From Taibaiella koreensis (GTDB lineage: Bacteria; Bacteroidota; Bacteroidia; Chitinophagales; Chitinophagaceae): 64,000 nt of DNA. Each line of letters starts with the position of its first letter. The stretch's first letter is position 1. The notes beneath the pieces were generated by a model. It was given only the letters and a program-made list of their open reading frames with translations, made no database searches and was not told the DNA's origin. Where the stretch lies: assembly GCF_003545715.1 (NCBI RefSeq), contig NZ_QVNU01000006.1:248001-312000 (forward strand), read 5' to 3'. Below, in pieces: positions 1 through 8,548 of this stretch. The position numbers and the translations under genes were made by a program.

Positions 1-525
1 CCGCTGCAGCAGCTGAAGAACATTATTCCTTCGGATGACAGCCCGCTGGAAGTGTCTTACAACAGTAGCCACCTCTTTATCCAGAACAATAAGATACGCC
101 TGAGCTGCCGCCTGATCGAGGGTAAATTCCCGCCCTATAAGGCGGTGATCCCGGCCGACAATCCGTTCAACCTCACCATCAACCGCACCGATCTCATCAG
201 CTCGCTGCGCCGTGTAAGCATCTTCGCCAACAAAAGCACCAGCCAGGTGGTTTTCGATATCGTAGGCAATACGGTCAGCATCAGCGCCCAGGACATCGAC
301 TTCTCTTACGAGGGTAAAGAACAGTTGAGCTGCCAGTACACCGGCGACGATATGAAGATCGCTTTCAACGCCAAGCTGCTGATCGAAATGCTGAACAATA
401 TGGAAGGCGAAGAGATCAGGCTGGAACTGAGCATGCCATCTCGCGCCGGCATCTTCCGCCCGGTAGAAAAGACGGAGAACGAGGACCTGCTGATGCTGCT
501 GATGCCCCTGATGGTGGGTGTATAA
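1..525 (+). CDS. dnaN: DNA polymerase III beta sliding clamp, C-terminal part
   Basis: The reading frame is open from the first base, so the gene is cut by the window edge and only the last 174 residues are seen. A GTG at base 52 is internal and not the start. The visible part covers the end of clamp domain 2 and domain 3. Family-like stretches are LIEGKFPPYKAVIP and the terminal LLMLLMPLMVGV, where the clamp normally ends in a short hydrophobic-proline strand. The product is the ring-shaped processivity clamp that tethers replicative polymerase to DNA and recruits repair proteins. The missing N-terminal half must lie upstream. It is followed on the same strand by the carB fragment after about 60 bases. 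Confidence 0.95.
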   Translation, partial: PLQQLKNIIPSDDSPLEVSYNSSHLFIQNNKIRLSCRLIEGKFPPYKAVIPADNPFNLTINRTDLISSLRRVSIFANKSTSQVVFDIVGNTVSISAQDIDFSYEGKEQLSCQYTGDDMKIAFNAKLLIEMLNNMEGEEIRLELSMPSRAGIFRPVEKTENEDLLMLLMPLMVGV

Positions 526-588
526 ATCGTAGCGCCGGTATATTTTGCGGGGTGGCGCCTGCGCATGACATTGAATTCTTAAATCGAA

Positions 589-1770
589 ATGTTACATAAC
601 GAATCCATTCCTTCTCAAAAGAAAAAAATCATTGTACTGGGAAGCGGCCCTAACCGCATAGGCCAGGGTATCGAATTTGACTATTGCTGCACCCACGGCC
701 TTATCGCCATTAAAGAGCTCGGCTACGAGGCGATCATGATCAACTGCAACCCCGAAACGGTCTCGACCGACTTCGACATCGCCGATAAGCTCTACTTTGA
801 ACCGGTATACTGGGAACACCTCTGGGAGATCATTGAGCACGAGCAGCCCGAAGGTGTGGTGGTGCAACTGGGTGGCCAAACAGCCCTGAAGCTGGCCAAA
901 CGCCTCCACGAAAAAGGCATCAGGATCATCGGCACTTCCTTTGACGATATGGATATCGCAGAAGACCGCGGCCGCTTCAGCGATCTGCTGAAAGAACTCA
1001 GCATTCCTTATCCTAAATACGGCACCGCCTACTCTACCGACGATGCCATTGAAGTGGCCAACGAAGTGGGCTATCCCGTGCTGGTTCGCCCCTCCTACGT
1101 ATTGGGTGGCCAGCGTATGCGCATCGTGATCAATGACGACGAGCTTGAAAAAAGCGTGCTGAGCCTGCTCAAGCACTTGCCCGGCAACAAGATACTGATC
1201 GACCATTTCCTCGATCGTTGCCAGGAAGCCGAGATTGATGCTATCTGCGATGGTGAAGAGGTGCATATCATGGGCATCATGGAGCATATCGAACCGGCCG
1301 GTATCCACAGCGGCGACAGCCATTCGGTGCTGCCGGTATTCAACCTGGGTAAGCTTGAAGTGGAAGAAATGGTAGATATTGCAAAAAAGATTGCCCTGAA
1401 GCTCAATATCCGCGGGCTCATCAATATCCAGTACGCCATCAAGGACGGCAAAGTGTTCGTAATTGAGGCCAATCCACGGGCCAGCCGTACCACACCGTTC
1501 ATTGCCAAAGCATACGGCGTGCCTTATCTCAATATCGCTACCAAGGTTATGCTGGGCGACAGGAAGCTGAAGGACTTTACCATCGACAAAAAGCTGGAAG
1601 GCTATGCGGTTAAAGAACCGGTGTTCAGTTTCAATAAATTCCCCAATGTGAATAAGGAGCTGGGCCCCGAGATGAAGAGCACAGGCGAGGCCATTCGCTT
1701 CATCAAAGACCTGCGCGATCCCTGGTTCCGTACTTTGTACAAAGAGCGAAGCATGCACCTGAGCAAATAG
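589..1770 (+). CDS. carB: Carbamoyl phosphate synthase large chain, C-terminal half only
   Basis: This 393-residue protein matches the second synthetase half of CarB, the ATP-grasp unit that phosphorylates carbamate to carbamoyl phosphate for arginine and pyrimidine synthesis. Visible motifs are VLGSGPNRIGQGIEFDY, MINCNPETVSTDFD, VVQLGGQTALKLA, the glycine-rich ATP-grasp loop RPSYVLGGQRM, and the metal-binding EANPRASRT near residue 300. E. coli CarB has about 1070 residues. Here the first half and the C-terminal allosteric MGS domain are both absent. The start is a genuine ATG about 63 bases after dnaN, preceded by unrelated sequence, so this looks like a stand-alone split subunit and not a truncation. 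The partner half must be encoded elsewhere. A hairpin plus T-run follows 45 bases after the stop. Confidence 0.9.
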   Translation: MLHNESIPSQKKKIIVLGSGPNRIGQGIEFDYCCTHGLIAIKELGYEAIMINCNPETVSTDFDIADKLYFEPVYWEHLWEIIEHEQPEGVVVQLGGQTALKLAKRLHEKGIRIIGTSFDDMDIAEDRGRFSDLLKELSIPYPKYGTAYSTDDAIEVANEVGYPVLVRPSYVLGGQRMRIVINDDELEKSVLSLLKHLPGNKILIDHFLDRCQEAEIDAICDGEEVHIMGIMEHIEPAGIHSGDSHSVLPVFNLGKLEVEEMVDIAKKIALKLNIRGLINIQYAIKDGKVFVIEANPRASRTTPFIAKAYGVPYLNIATKVMLGDRKLKDFTIDKKLEGYAVKEPVFSFNKFPNVNKELGPEMKSTGEAIRFIKDLRDPWFRTLYKERSMHLSK

Positions 1771-1783
1771 CTATCCCTTTTCC

Positions 1784-2848
1784 ATGAACGGAGAACGATC
1801 ATATTATTTCCTGCAAAAAGCCCGGATAGTCCTTATTCCGGGCTTTTTGCTACTCCTGCTTGTCACCGGTTGCACCACTCCTAAAAACAGGCATATCAGG
1901 CCGGCCTTTTATTTCTGGAAAACGAATTTCCGTACCGGCGCCTACGAGCGGCAGCTGATGCAAGGCATAGGCGCACACACGCTGTACCTGCGGCTGTTTG
2001 ATGTAAGCTGGGACGAAAGGCAGCAGCAGGCCGCCCCCCTGGGTGTGCTGCAGTCGGACAGTATTAAGGATACCAGCCTGCAGTACATCCCGGTGATCTA
2101 TGTTACCCAATCTTGTCTCACGCGCCTGAAGGAAGAAGATTTGCCCTTGCTGACCGCCCGCGTCGATACCCTTGCCGGGCAACTTTGCCGTCGTTACGGT
2201 ATCGTACCCACCGAGCTCCAGTTGGATTGCGACTGGACCCGAAGCAGCGCCAACCTCTATTTTTCGCTATTGCAGCAACTGAGGCGACGGCCATTTTTCA
2301 AAGACAAACTGCTCTCCTGTACCATACGGCTCCACCAGGTCAAATATGTGTCGGCCAGCGGCCTGCCACCTGTAGACAAGGGCCTACTTATGGTCTATAA
2401 TATGGGCAACCTGACCCGCTACGGCAAGCACAATTCGATACTGGATCCCGGAGAAGCCCGCCAGTACCTCAAGCGGCTCGCACTATACCCCTTGCCTCTT
2501 GATGTGGCCCTGCCGACCTATCACTGGGCCGTACTCTTTGAACGGGAACAATTTAAAGGTATCCTGTACAACCTGTCGCGGGAACAATTCGGGCATGACG
2601 ATCTTAGATCCGTAGGCGGTAACCTGTACCGATTGGAAAAAACAGGAACATGGGGCGGCTACCGGCTGGTCGCAGGCCAGGAGATCCGCTTTGAACAGCC
2701 TTCCCGCGATGACCTGGAGGAAATGGCCGGCTATATCGGTAGCCGTATCCGTGACAGCAGCTACCGGGTAGCCTTTTTTCACCTGGACAGCACAGCCATA
2801 CAGCCCTACCAGCCAGCTGATCTGAAGACTATCCTGCAGGCTTTTTAA
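1784..2848 (+). CDS. Predicted lipoprotein, resembling the DUF3142 family
   Basis: The 354-residue product begins with a lipoprotein signal peptide: a positively charged start, a Leu-rich core and the lipobox LVTGC with the acylated cysteine at residue 30. It is therefore predicted to be anchored in the cell envelope. The middle section (LQLDCDWTRSSANLYFSLLQQLR, shown here only as its start LQLDCDWTR and end LLQQLR) and the later LLMVYNMG recall the barrel-like, glycosidase-related DUF3142 proteins. That assignment is from memory and tentative. No catalytic residues can be assigned. The ATG lies 13 bases after the carB stop. The first 22 codons overlap a strong terminator-like hairpin, which is reported separately. 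Confidence 0.75.
   Translation: MNGERSYYFLQKARIVLIPGFLLLLLVTGCTTPKNRHIRPAFYFWKTNFRTGAYERQLMQGIGAHTLYLRLFDVSWDERQQQAAPLGVLQSDSIKDTSLQYIPVIYVTQSCLTRLKEEDLPLLTARVDTLAGQLCRRYGIVPTELQLDCDWTRSSANLYFSLLQQLRRRPFFKDKLLSCTIRLHQVKYVSASGLPPVDKGLLMVYNMGNLTRYGKHNSILDPGEARQYLKRLALYPLPLDVALPTYHWAVLFEREQFKGILYNLSREQFGHDDLRSVGGNLYRLEKTGTWGGYRLVAGQEIRFEQPSRDDLEEMAGYIGSRIRDSSYRVAFFHLDSTAIQPYQPADLKTILQAF
1815..1848 (+). terminator. Hairpin with T-run inside the next gene's signal-peptide codons
   Basis: The 12-base arms AAAAAGCCCGGA and TCCGGGCTTTTT are perfectly complementary around a 10-base loop, and the right arm ends in five T. This is a textbook intrinsic terminator placed 45 bases after the carB stop. It also lies wholly within codons 11 to 22 of the following lipoprotein gene, where it encodes part of the signal peptide. 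Confidence 0.65.
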
Positions 2849-2969
2849 AAATGAAAGAAAATAGAAATTCATGGCTACCATAGCTTATTTCTATGTCTAT
2901 CCTGCAAACACCTAAATAACATTTTCAACGCAATATCTTTCGTAACTTAGTGTACTAATCACATCTGTC

Positions 2970-3455
2970 ATGAGACGCTTATTGTTGATTGTCTTGCTCA
3001 GTCTTCCCTTCTTTACCTATGCCCAGAAGAATGCAGAAAAGAAGGACGCTGGAAAGAACAACAAATCCGGTAAGCTGGCCCCTAAGGTCAATTGGGGCGA
3101 TATCCTGAGCCGGGATTACGTTTGTATCCTGGATTCCAGGCCAAACGTTATGTTCAAGGTAAACTCCCTTTCGCCGGAATGGGTGGTCCGGGTCCGCTTT
3201 TACGGCAAGGGCATGTCGTCCCTGATCAACATCCCCAGGGATGCCGGGCAATCGCTCCCCTTTTCTACTACGGGAAAAGACAGCAGGATAGTCGATGTGG
3301 TAGCGCAAAGCGACGGCGGTATCGGCGTTATACTAGCAACATCAGATCGTCTTGGCCCCTTTATTGAAACAGTGATGATCGGCGGGTTCTATAGTTATAC
3401 CTTCAGTATACAGGGACTGGTACAAACGAACGACACCACGACTGTAAAAAAATAA
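2970..3455 (+). CDS. Small secreted protein of unknown function
   Basis: The 161-residue product starts with a clear Sec signal peptide (MRRLLLIVLLSLPFFTYAQ, cleavage expected near residue 18). A short lysine-rich linker (KNAEKKDAGKNNKSGK) follows, then a mature domain of about 120 residues rich in beta-strand-forming residues. There is no lipobox, sorting domain or recognisable motif. A weak terminator follows directly. It is co-oriented with its neighbours, but the 121-base upstream gap suggests its own promoter. I do not recognise the family. Confidence 0.75.
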   Translation: MRRLLLIVLLSLPFFTYAQKNAEKKDAGKNNKSGKLAPKVNWGDILSRDYVCILDSRPNVMFKVNSLSPEWVVRVRFYGKGMSSLINIPRDAGQSLPFSTTGKDSRIVDVVAQSDGGIGVILATSDRLGPFIETVMIGGFYSYTFSIQGLVQTNDTTTVKK

Positions 3456-3461
3456 CGTCAG

Positions 3462-3496
3462 GCCTGTCTTCCCAAACCGTGGCAGGCTGTTTTTTC
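3462..3496 (+). terminator. Intrinsic terminator after the small secreted protein gene
   Basis: GCCTGTC and GGCAGGC form a seven-base-pair stem with one G-U pair and a 12-base loop. TGTTTTTT follows. It lies seven bases after the stop of the upstream gene. Confidence 0.6.
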
Positions 3497-3548
3497 CCAC
3501 CTTTACGCCTTATTGAATACACTGCGGGCGCTCCCGCCTGCTTTTCTT

Positions 3549-4004
3549 ATGACCTCATTCAGACAAGAAGTATACGAGCATGTTCAGCACCTGCTTGAAC
3601 AAAAGATAGCCGCCATACAGCAGCACCTGGACGATCTCCGCGAAGGCCTGAAACAGGAAACAAAAAGCACTGCCGGCGATAAATATGAGACCGGGCGCGC
3701 CATGATCCATATAGAACAAGAAAATACCGGGCGCCAGCTGAATACCCTGCTGGAACAGAGGACTGCGCTGGAACAATTAAGAGAGCAGCCTGCGCCCGGT
3801 ACAGCAGGACCAGGCAGCCTTGTCCACACTTCTAAAGGTTATTTCTTCCTGAGCATAGCGCTGGGCAAGCTGGAAGTAGCAGGGCATACCGTGTACGCGC
3901 TATCGCCGCAGTCTCCGCTGGGCAGCAAGCTGACCGGGACGGCAGCAGGCACTGAAGTGGTGCTCAACGGCAATCGCTATGCCATTCTCAGCACCGGGAG
4001 CTGA
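3549..4004 (+). CDS. Compact GreA/GreB-like transcription factor homologue
   Basis: The 151-residue product has the Gre-factor layout. A helical, Gln/Glu-rich N-terminal half of about 75 residues is likely a coiled coil. A C-terminal domain contains YALSPQSPLGSKLTG and GTEVVLNG, like the Gre C-terminal domain (SPxxxxLxGxxxGDEV). At the expected coiled-coil tip the sequence GDKYETGR keeps an acidic D-x-x-E pair (residues 44 and 47), matching the residues that Gre factors place in the RNA polymerase channel. I chose the ATG giving MTSFRQEV because the longer frame starts with TTG and adds an unlikely leader. In databases relatives are often labelled 3-oxoacyl-ACP synthase, which the sequence does not support. 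The Gre role is inference. Confidence 0.7.
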   Translation: MTSFRQEVYEHVQHLLEQKIAAIQQHLDDLREGLKQETKSTAGDKYETGRAMIHIEQENTGRQLNTLLEQRTALEQLREQPAPGTAGPGSLVHTSKGYFFLSIALGKLEVAGHTVYALSPQSPLGSKLTGTAAGTEVVLNGNRYAILSTGS

Positions 4005-4015
4005 AACCCCAACCC

Positions 4016-7000
4016 TTAACGGATCAGCGTCAGATCGCCCTTAAATAACAGTTCCTTCTTGCGTACATTGCCGCAGAGAATACGGATGTAGTAGTAATAA
4101 GTACCGTTGTCCAGAGGTTGGCCATTGAAGGTGCCGTCCCAGGTCTTACCCACATAGGAGCTGGAGAATACGCGTTGTCCGTAGCGGTTATAGATGTACA
4201 TTTCCTTTAGGTCCATGTCTCCTTTATACTCCACCTTATACTGGTCGTTGCGTCCATCGCCGTTGGGTGTAAAGGCATTGGGAATATAGGGCGTGCAGCA
4301 GTTGTTGTACAGGATATTGATGGTAGCCGAGTCGGTGCAGCCATGCGCATCCGTAACCTGCACATGATAGCGGCCGTTGACCAGCCCTGTGATCTTAGCC
4401 TCATGCAGCGCTGCGTCGTGCAGCCAGGCATACTGGTAAGGCGGCGTGCCACCGCCAACCGTTACTTCGATCACCCCGCCGTCGTCGACGCCATTACAAT
4501 CGTTGCCGATGAAAGAAGTGTCGGCAACCAGCTTACCGGGCTGCTCAAGCGTTACGGTTGTGTCTTTGATACACTGGTTGCCATCCTTGACCTTGATCAC
4601 ATATTCGCCGGCGCCCTTATTGCTGAAGTTCGTCGCTGTTTGCCAGGTTGCATCTCCCCCCAGCTGATAGGAGAAAGGAGGCCGGCCGCCACTGGCCGAT
4701 ACGGTAAGGCTGCCATCCGTTTTTCCAAAACAGGAGGGCTGGATAAAGCTTACTTCATCGATCAGTATATGCGGAAAGCCCTTCAGATTGATCACCGTAT
4801 CCTCTGTACAGCCGTTGTTATCTTTCAGGTGGAGCACATAGCTGCCTTCAGCCAGCCCGTTGAAGCTGCCTGAAGTGGTAAAAGGATTGCCATTGAGGGC
4901 AAAGCGGTAAGGCGCCGTACCGCCGGTGGCCCCGAAACTCACAGCGCCATCGGTAAAGCCTTCGCAGGTAGGATCGGTCAGGCTCACCGCAGCAAAGCCC
5001 AGCGCCGAAGCCGGTTGTGTCAGCACCACGGTAGTATCTTTAAGACACCCGTTATTATCTTTCAGATGGATCGCATGGCTACCTGCCGTAAGGTTGGCCA
5101 CCAGGGCGCCGGGCTGGAAAGCACTGGCATCGGCGGCGTACTGGTAGGCCGGTGTACCGCCTGCAGCCGTTACCATAACCGATCCTCCGTTGGTACCAAA
5201 GCAGGGCACATGATTCAATGCCAGGTCGAAGGTAAGCGGCAAAGGCTGGCTTAGCACAACCGTCGTATCCTTCAGACAGCCGTTCTGATCCCGGATATGA
5301 AATACATAGGTACCGGCGCCAAGGGATGCATACGTATTGGATGCCGCAAAGGGCGCCGTACCCAGGGCAAAGCTATAAGGCGCCGTAGTTCCGGAAGGGT
5401 TGAGCACGATGGTGCCGTTGGTATTGCCGAAGCAAAGCGGCGGCGTAAGCGTCAACGACAAAGCCATATGCATAGAATCGGTAAGCGTGATGCTGGTGTC
5501 CTTGATACAATTGTTCAGGTCTTTAATATGCAGTACATGCGTGCCTGTCGCGAGACTGCCGAAGGTATTGGTAGCCGAGTAAGCGCCTGTGTTGATCGCA
5601 TACTGATAAGGCGCCGTACCATTGGTAGCCGATACGGTGATTTGCCCGTTACTGACAGGACTGCATACCGGCTTCTTAATATTCAGGCTCAGGCTCATTC
5701 CTGGAGGGTTGGTAATGGTAATGGACGTATCCTTGATACAGCCTGCCGCATCGCGCACGTGCACCACATGACTGCCGGCAGCAAAGCCACTCAGCGTAGT
5801 AGCTGTGCCATAAGGCAATGCGTTGACCGCATACATGAACGGCGGATTGCTGCCGGTAGCCGTTACCGTAATGGTACCCGTATTGCCACCGGGACAAAAG
5901 GGCTGGGTCCAGCTCACCTGCGGGAAGATGCTTGATACTTGCGCAAAAGTGATCGAGGTATCGCGGAAGCAGCCGCCGACGCCGGTAACCCGGAAAGTAT
6001 AGGTGCCGGCCGCAACGCTATCGGTAATGAGACTTGTAATGTTGTTGCGCGTAAGTATGGTAGCCGTGCCCTGCTTTACGTTAAGCGTATAAGGCGCATC
6101 AGTGCCCAAGGGCGTTACATTAAATACCGCCTTTTTGGTGCAGGTTGCCGGCGACACCAGGGCAAACTGGATACCCGGCACCGGCATGACCTGGATAGTA
6201 TAGGCGACTACCTGCTTGCTCACGAGCGGACAGCCGTCATCGTTGAAGGTAACAAAGAAGTTGTAGGTACCCGGCGCTACACCGTTGAGGTTCCAGCTAA
6301 AAGAAAAGCCGGGCGTGGGCGTTGCATTGTTGGTGATATTGGTCACTGCGCCTGCCGGGACACCCTGTACAGAAAGGGTCACGTTGTCGCCATCGGGATC
6401 GGAGCTATTGATATTGAAGCTCAATGTACCGGTATTGGCGCAGGCTTTAACGGTCGTTCCATTCACCAGCGTACCGTTCACAGGATTGGTAATGCTGCCG
6501 TCGGGTGGGTTGTTATTGCAGTTGTTCAGCACCACAAAGGTCATTTCGCGCACGCTGGTACCAACGACTACCCCGCCCCTGTATTCGGTTACTTTACCCA
6601 CCACCAGCGCTTTCTGCACCGCGTTGGCATTAAAGCTCAGCTGGCCGCTGGTATTATTAAAAACAAAGGTGCCCGGTGCGCACAGCAGCGGCGCCGTGGC
6701 AGAGGTTGGTGCGATATAGCTCACCGGCAGCCCATTCATAGCGTCCATGCCCGGGATCAGCGAAAAGGACAGGCTGTCGCCATTGCCGTCTACAGCGCCC
6801 TGGTTGAATTCCTGCGGCTTGTTGATACAAAAGAACGGCGTAGGGATCGTGGTATAGGTAGGCGAAGAATTGGGCCCGGGAAGATTGTTGAGCGTGGCTT
6901 CCAGCGATATGATCGTGCCGCCCACATTGACCACGTTGGTAATACCGGAGCTGCGGCCCATCTGGTTGCTCATGCCCAGGTTGCCATTGGCTACGAACCG

Positions 7001-7447
7001 CCAGCCGGCCGAAGCGCCACTAAGGGTAACATTGGTCGCATAGATGAATTTCTTCACGCCCGGCAAGGGGTTGAAGGGATTGATACAGGCCGTATTTGCC
7101 GCTTCATCGGGACATACCGGAGACACCTCTACACTGCTGCCGGCCTGGAGGGTGAGGGTAAGCGTCTGGATAAAGCTGGTGCCATTGTAGACTTCTACCT
7201 CGGGCGTGTTCAGGGGCAAATTGGCAAATGGCCCGGAGCCGTTGGCGCAATCCCCATACAGGACCATGGTCACCTTATAGATGTTGCCGCTGACATAGGT
7301 GTAAAACAGCTCACCGCCGAAGATATGATTGGCCTGCGCCGGCAATGTGAAGCAAAGCAACAGTACAACAACAGCCGCTGCTGCAATCTTTTCCTTCATT
7401 TTCCCCGACCAGCGCTTAGCGTTATGGTAGATATTTCCCGATTTCAT
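4016..7447 (-). CDS. Giant SprB-repeat adhesin with T9SS type B sorting domain
   Basis: The 1143-residue product has an N-terminal signal peptide (hydrophobic AAAAVVVLLLCF, cleavage after PAQA). It begins NHIFGGELFYTYVSG, a common start of large Bacteroidota surface proteins. An Ig/cadherin-like part with NPPDGSITNPVNG follows. About seven to eight SprB-type repeats of 75 to 80 residues come next, each with APYQYA-like and KDTSITL-like ends (for example GTAPYQYAIN and NNGCLKDTTVVL). The last 90 residues are the gliding-motility-associated C-terminal domain (YIPNAFTPNGDGRNDQYKV, IYNRYGQRVF, WDGTFNGQPLDNGTYYYYI), which directs export and surface attachment by T9SS. An alternative ATG 16 codons downstream would also keep the signal peptide. 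It is convergent with the upstream Gre-like gene. A role in adhesion or gliding is inferred from the family. Confidence 0.9.
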   Translation of the reverse strand: MKSGNIYHNAKRWSGKMKEKIAAAAVVVLLLCFTLPAQANHIFGGELFYTYVSGNIYKVTMVLYGDCANGSGPFANLPLNTPEVEVYNGTSFIQTLTLTLQAGSSVEVSPVCPDEAANTACINPFNPLPGVKKFIYATNVTLSGASAGWRFVANGNLGMSNQMGRSSGITNVVNVGGTIISLEATLNNLPGPNSSPTYTTIPTPFFCINKPQEFNQGAVDGNGDSLSFSLIPGMDAMNGLPVSYIAPTSATAPLLCAPGTFVFNNTSGQLSFNANAVQKALVVGKVTEYRGGVVVGTSVREMTFVVLNNCNNNPPDGSITNPVNGTLVNGTTVKACANTGTLSFNINSSDPDGDNVTLSVQGVPAGAVTNITNNATPTPGFSFSWNLNGVAPGTYNFFVTFNDDGCPLVSKQVVAYTIQVMPVPGIQFALVSPATCTKKAVFNVTPLGTDAPYTLNVKQGTATILTRNNITSLITDSVAAGTYTFRVTGVGGCFRDTSITFAQVSSIFPQVSWTQPFCPGGNTGTITVTATGSNPPFMYAVNALPYGTATTLSGFAAGSHVVHVRDAAGCIKDTSITITNPPGMSLSLNIKKPVCSPVSNGQITVSATNGTAPYQYAINTGAYSATNTFGSLATGTHVLHIKDLNNCIKDTSITLTDSMHMALSLTLTPPLCFGNTNGTIVLNPSGTTAPYSFALGTAPFAASNTYASLGAGTYVFHIRDQNGCLKDTTVVLSQPLPLTFDLALNHVPCFGTNGGSVMVTAAGGTPAYQYAADASAFQPGALVANLTAGSHAIHLKDNNGCLKDTTVVLTQPASALGFAAVSLTDPTCEGFTDGAVSFGATGGTAPYRFALNGNPFTTSGSFNGLAEGSYVLHLKDNNGCTEDTVINLKGFPHILIDEVSFIQPSCFGKTDGSLTVSASGGRPPFSYQLGGDATWQTATNFSNKGAGEYVIKVKDGNQCIKDTTVTLEQPGKLVADTSFIGNDCNGVDDGGVIEVTVGGGTPPYQYAWLHDAALHEAKITGLVNGRYHVQVTDAHGCTDSATINILYNNCCTPYIPNAFTPNGDGRNDQYKVEYKGDMDLKEMYIYNRYGQRVFSSSYVGKTWDGTFNGQPLDNGTYYYYIRILCGNVRKKELLFKGDLTLIR

Positions 7448-7607
7448 AGGTTATTATCAAGTAAAATGTGAATATAACGTTATTTCACCTATATCTTTTT
7501 TTCACTTCACATTAATTAACCATGAAGACCGGTATTTCCAGGCCATGTCTTGTATTTCGGGGCAAAAAAGCAAAATAGCTAAACCCGGTATTCCCGCACA
7601 TAAAAAG

Positions 7608-7651
7608 AGGCTGTCTCCTACATTTGACAACGCAAACATAGGAAACAGCCT
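7608..7651 (-). terminator. Intrinsic terminator of the outer-membrane barrel gene
   Basis: On the minus strand AGGCTGTTTCCT pairs with AGGAGACAGCCT (12 pairs, one wobble) around a 20-base loop. CTTTTTA follows. It lies about 40 bases after the stop of the barrel gene. Confidence 0.7.
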
Positions 7652-7693
7652 GTTGCTGGTTATAAATATACATTACCACAAGACCTGAAAAGA

Positions 7694-8395
7694 TCACTTC
7701 CGTGCTTTTCCCAGATTGATTTTGGCGCCGAGGTTAAAATTGAGATTATAATAATTCTTGGCATCACGGTTGCCGGTACCGGCCAGTCTGTATTGTACCG
7801 ATGGACCGCCCGTCAGGGAGATCCTGTTGTTGAGCTTATACTCCAGCTGCAAGCCCGCCTGCCCCCACAAGGTAAAGCGTCCGTAATCATTGACCGCTAT
7901 ACCTTCAAGCCCGCCACCCGTTGTTCCGGCGCCATTGCTGAGCCTTGCATTGCCGGCAAAGGCAAAAGCAGTTGTTATACCGGCATAAGGCACCAGGGTA
8001 AGCCTTGGGCTCAACGCTATAGCGTACCCTACCTGTAACGGAATACCAACCTGGTGTACAACAAAACGGTATTCATCCTTCAGGGACACAGGCATTGCCG
8101 GATTATCGGTCGCAGGTCTGAAGATCGGGTCATCGGTTTTATAGCCACCCTGGAAATACTGGATACCGCTTTGAAAACGCCAGTGTTTATATTGATAACC
8201 GATGCCTAACTGAGCCGTTTGACTAAAGACAGGACCTTTTGCATTGCCCATAGTCATTTCTCCGCTACCCGTAAGAACAGATCTATTGGCGTTGCTGAGG
8301 CCGGCACCAATAGACGGGGCAAGATAAAGGCCATTTTGGGCATGAAGCGTAGTGGCAAAGGGGCATGCCAAAAGAAGAACAAGGACGTATTTCAT
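7694..8395 (-). CDS. Outer-membrane beta-barrel protein
   Basis: The 233-residue product has a signal peptide (MKYVLVLLLACPFATTLHAQ). Alternating hydrophobic/aromatic strands typical of a small eight-stranded barrel follow: LYLAPSIGAGLS, TAQLGIGYQYKHWRFQSGIQYFQGG, LTLVPYAGITTAFAF and LWGQAGLQLEYKLNNRISLTGG are quoted only in part here. The C-terminus (NLNFNLGAKINLGKARK) is a final amphipathic strand. It resembles the PorT-like/OMP_b-brl families of Bacteroidota, but a specific role cannot be assigned. It has its own promoter, just downstream of the kdnB terminator, and its own terminator, so it is probably monocistronic. Confidence 0.8.
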   Translation of the reverse strand: MKYVLVLLLACPFATTLHAQNGLYLAPSIGAGLSNANRSVLTGSGEMTMGNAKGPVFSQTAQLGIGYQYKHWRFQSGIQYFQGGYKTDDPIFRPATDNPAMPVSLKDEYRFVVHQVGIPLQVGYAIALSPRLTLVPYAGITTAFAFAGNARLSNGAGTTGGGLEGIAVNDYGRFTLWGQAGLQLEYKLNNRISLTGGPSVQYRLAGTGNRDAKNYYNLNFNLGAKINLGKARK

Positions 8396-8426
8396 GAAGA
8401 TGTTTTTTCTAAAACGCCAGCCCTGA

Positions 8427-8456
8427 AAAATTTATTATTGATCAGGCAGATTTCAA
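8427..8456 (-). promoter_or_regulatory. Putative promoter of the outer-membrane barrel gene
   Basis: On the minus strand a TTG box is separated by 19 bases from TAAATTTT, close to the Bacteroidota -33/-7 consensus (TTG and TAnnTTTG). It lies about 32 bases upstream of the barrel start codon and directly after the kdnB terminator. Confidence 0.45.
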
Positions 8457-8463
8457 CAGGAAT

Positions 8464-8490
8464 AAAAAAAAGCCACTCTATTCGAGTGGC
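8464..8490 (-). terminator. Intrinsic terminator of kdnB
   Basis: GCCACTC and GAGTGGC form a seven-pair stem with a five-base loop, followed on the minus strand by eight T. It is placed about 60 bases after the kdnB stop. Confidence 0.85.
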
Positions 8491-8548
8491 CATTGGAAAA
8501 TCAAGTGCAGCAAGTTTCCGGTCTGGATAAACATAAGCCGGAGCGTCA

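Noticed and set aside
592-1758. 388-codon frame antisense to carB
   Set aside because: It lies entirely opposite a gene with clear family motifs and has a His/Gln/Val-rich composition typical of an antisense shadow.
5939-7471. 510-codon plus-strand frame opposite the SprB-repeat adhesin
   Set aside because: It is an Arg/Gly/His-rich shadow with no domain. The minus-strand adhesin has a signal peptide, repeats and sorting domain.
7512-7697. 61-codon minus-strand frame after the outer-membrane barrel gene
   Set aside because: It contains the barrel gene's terminator hairpin and has no protein-like features.
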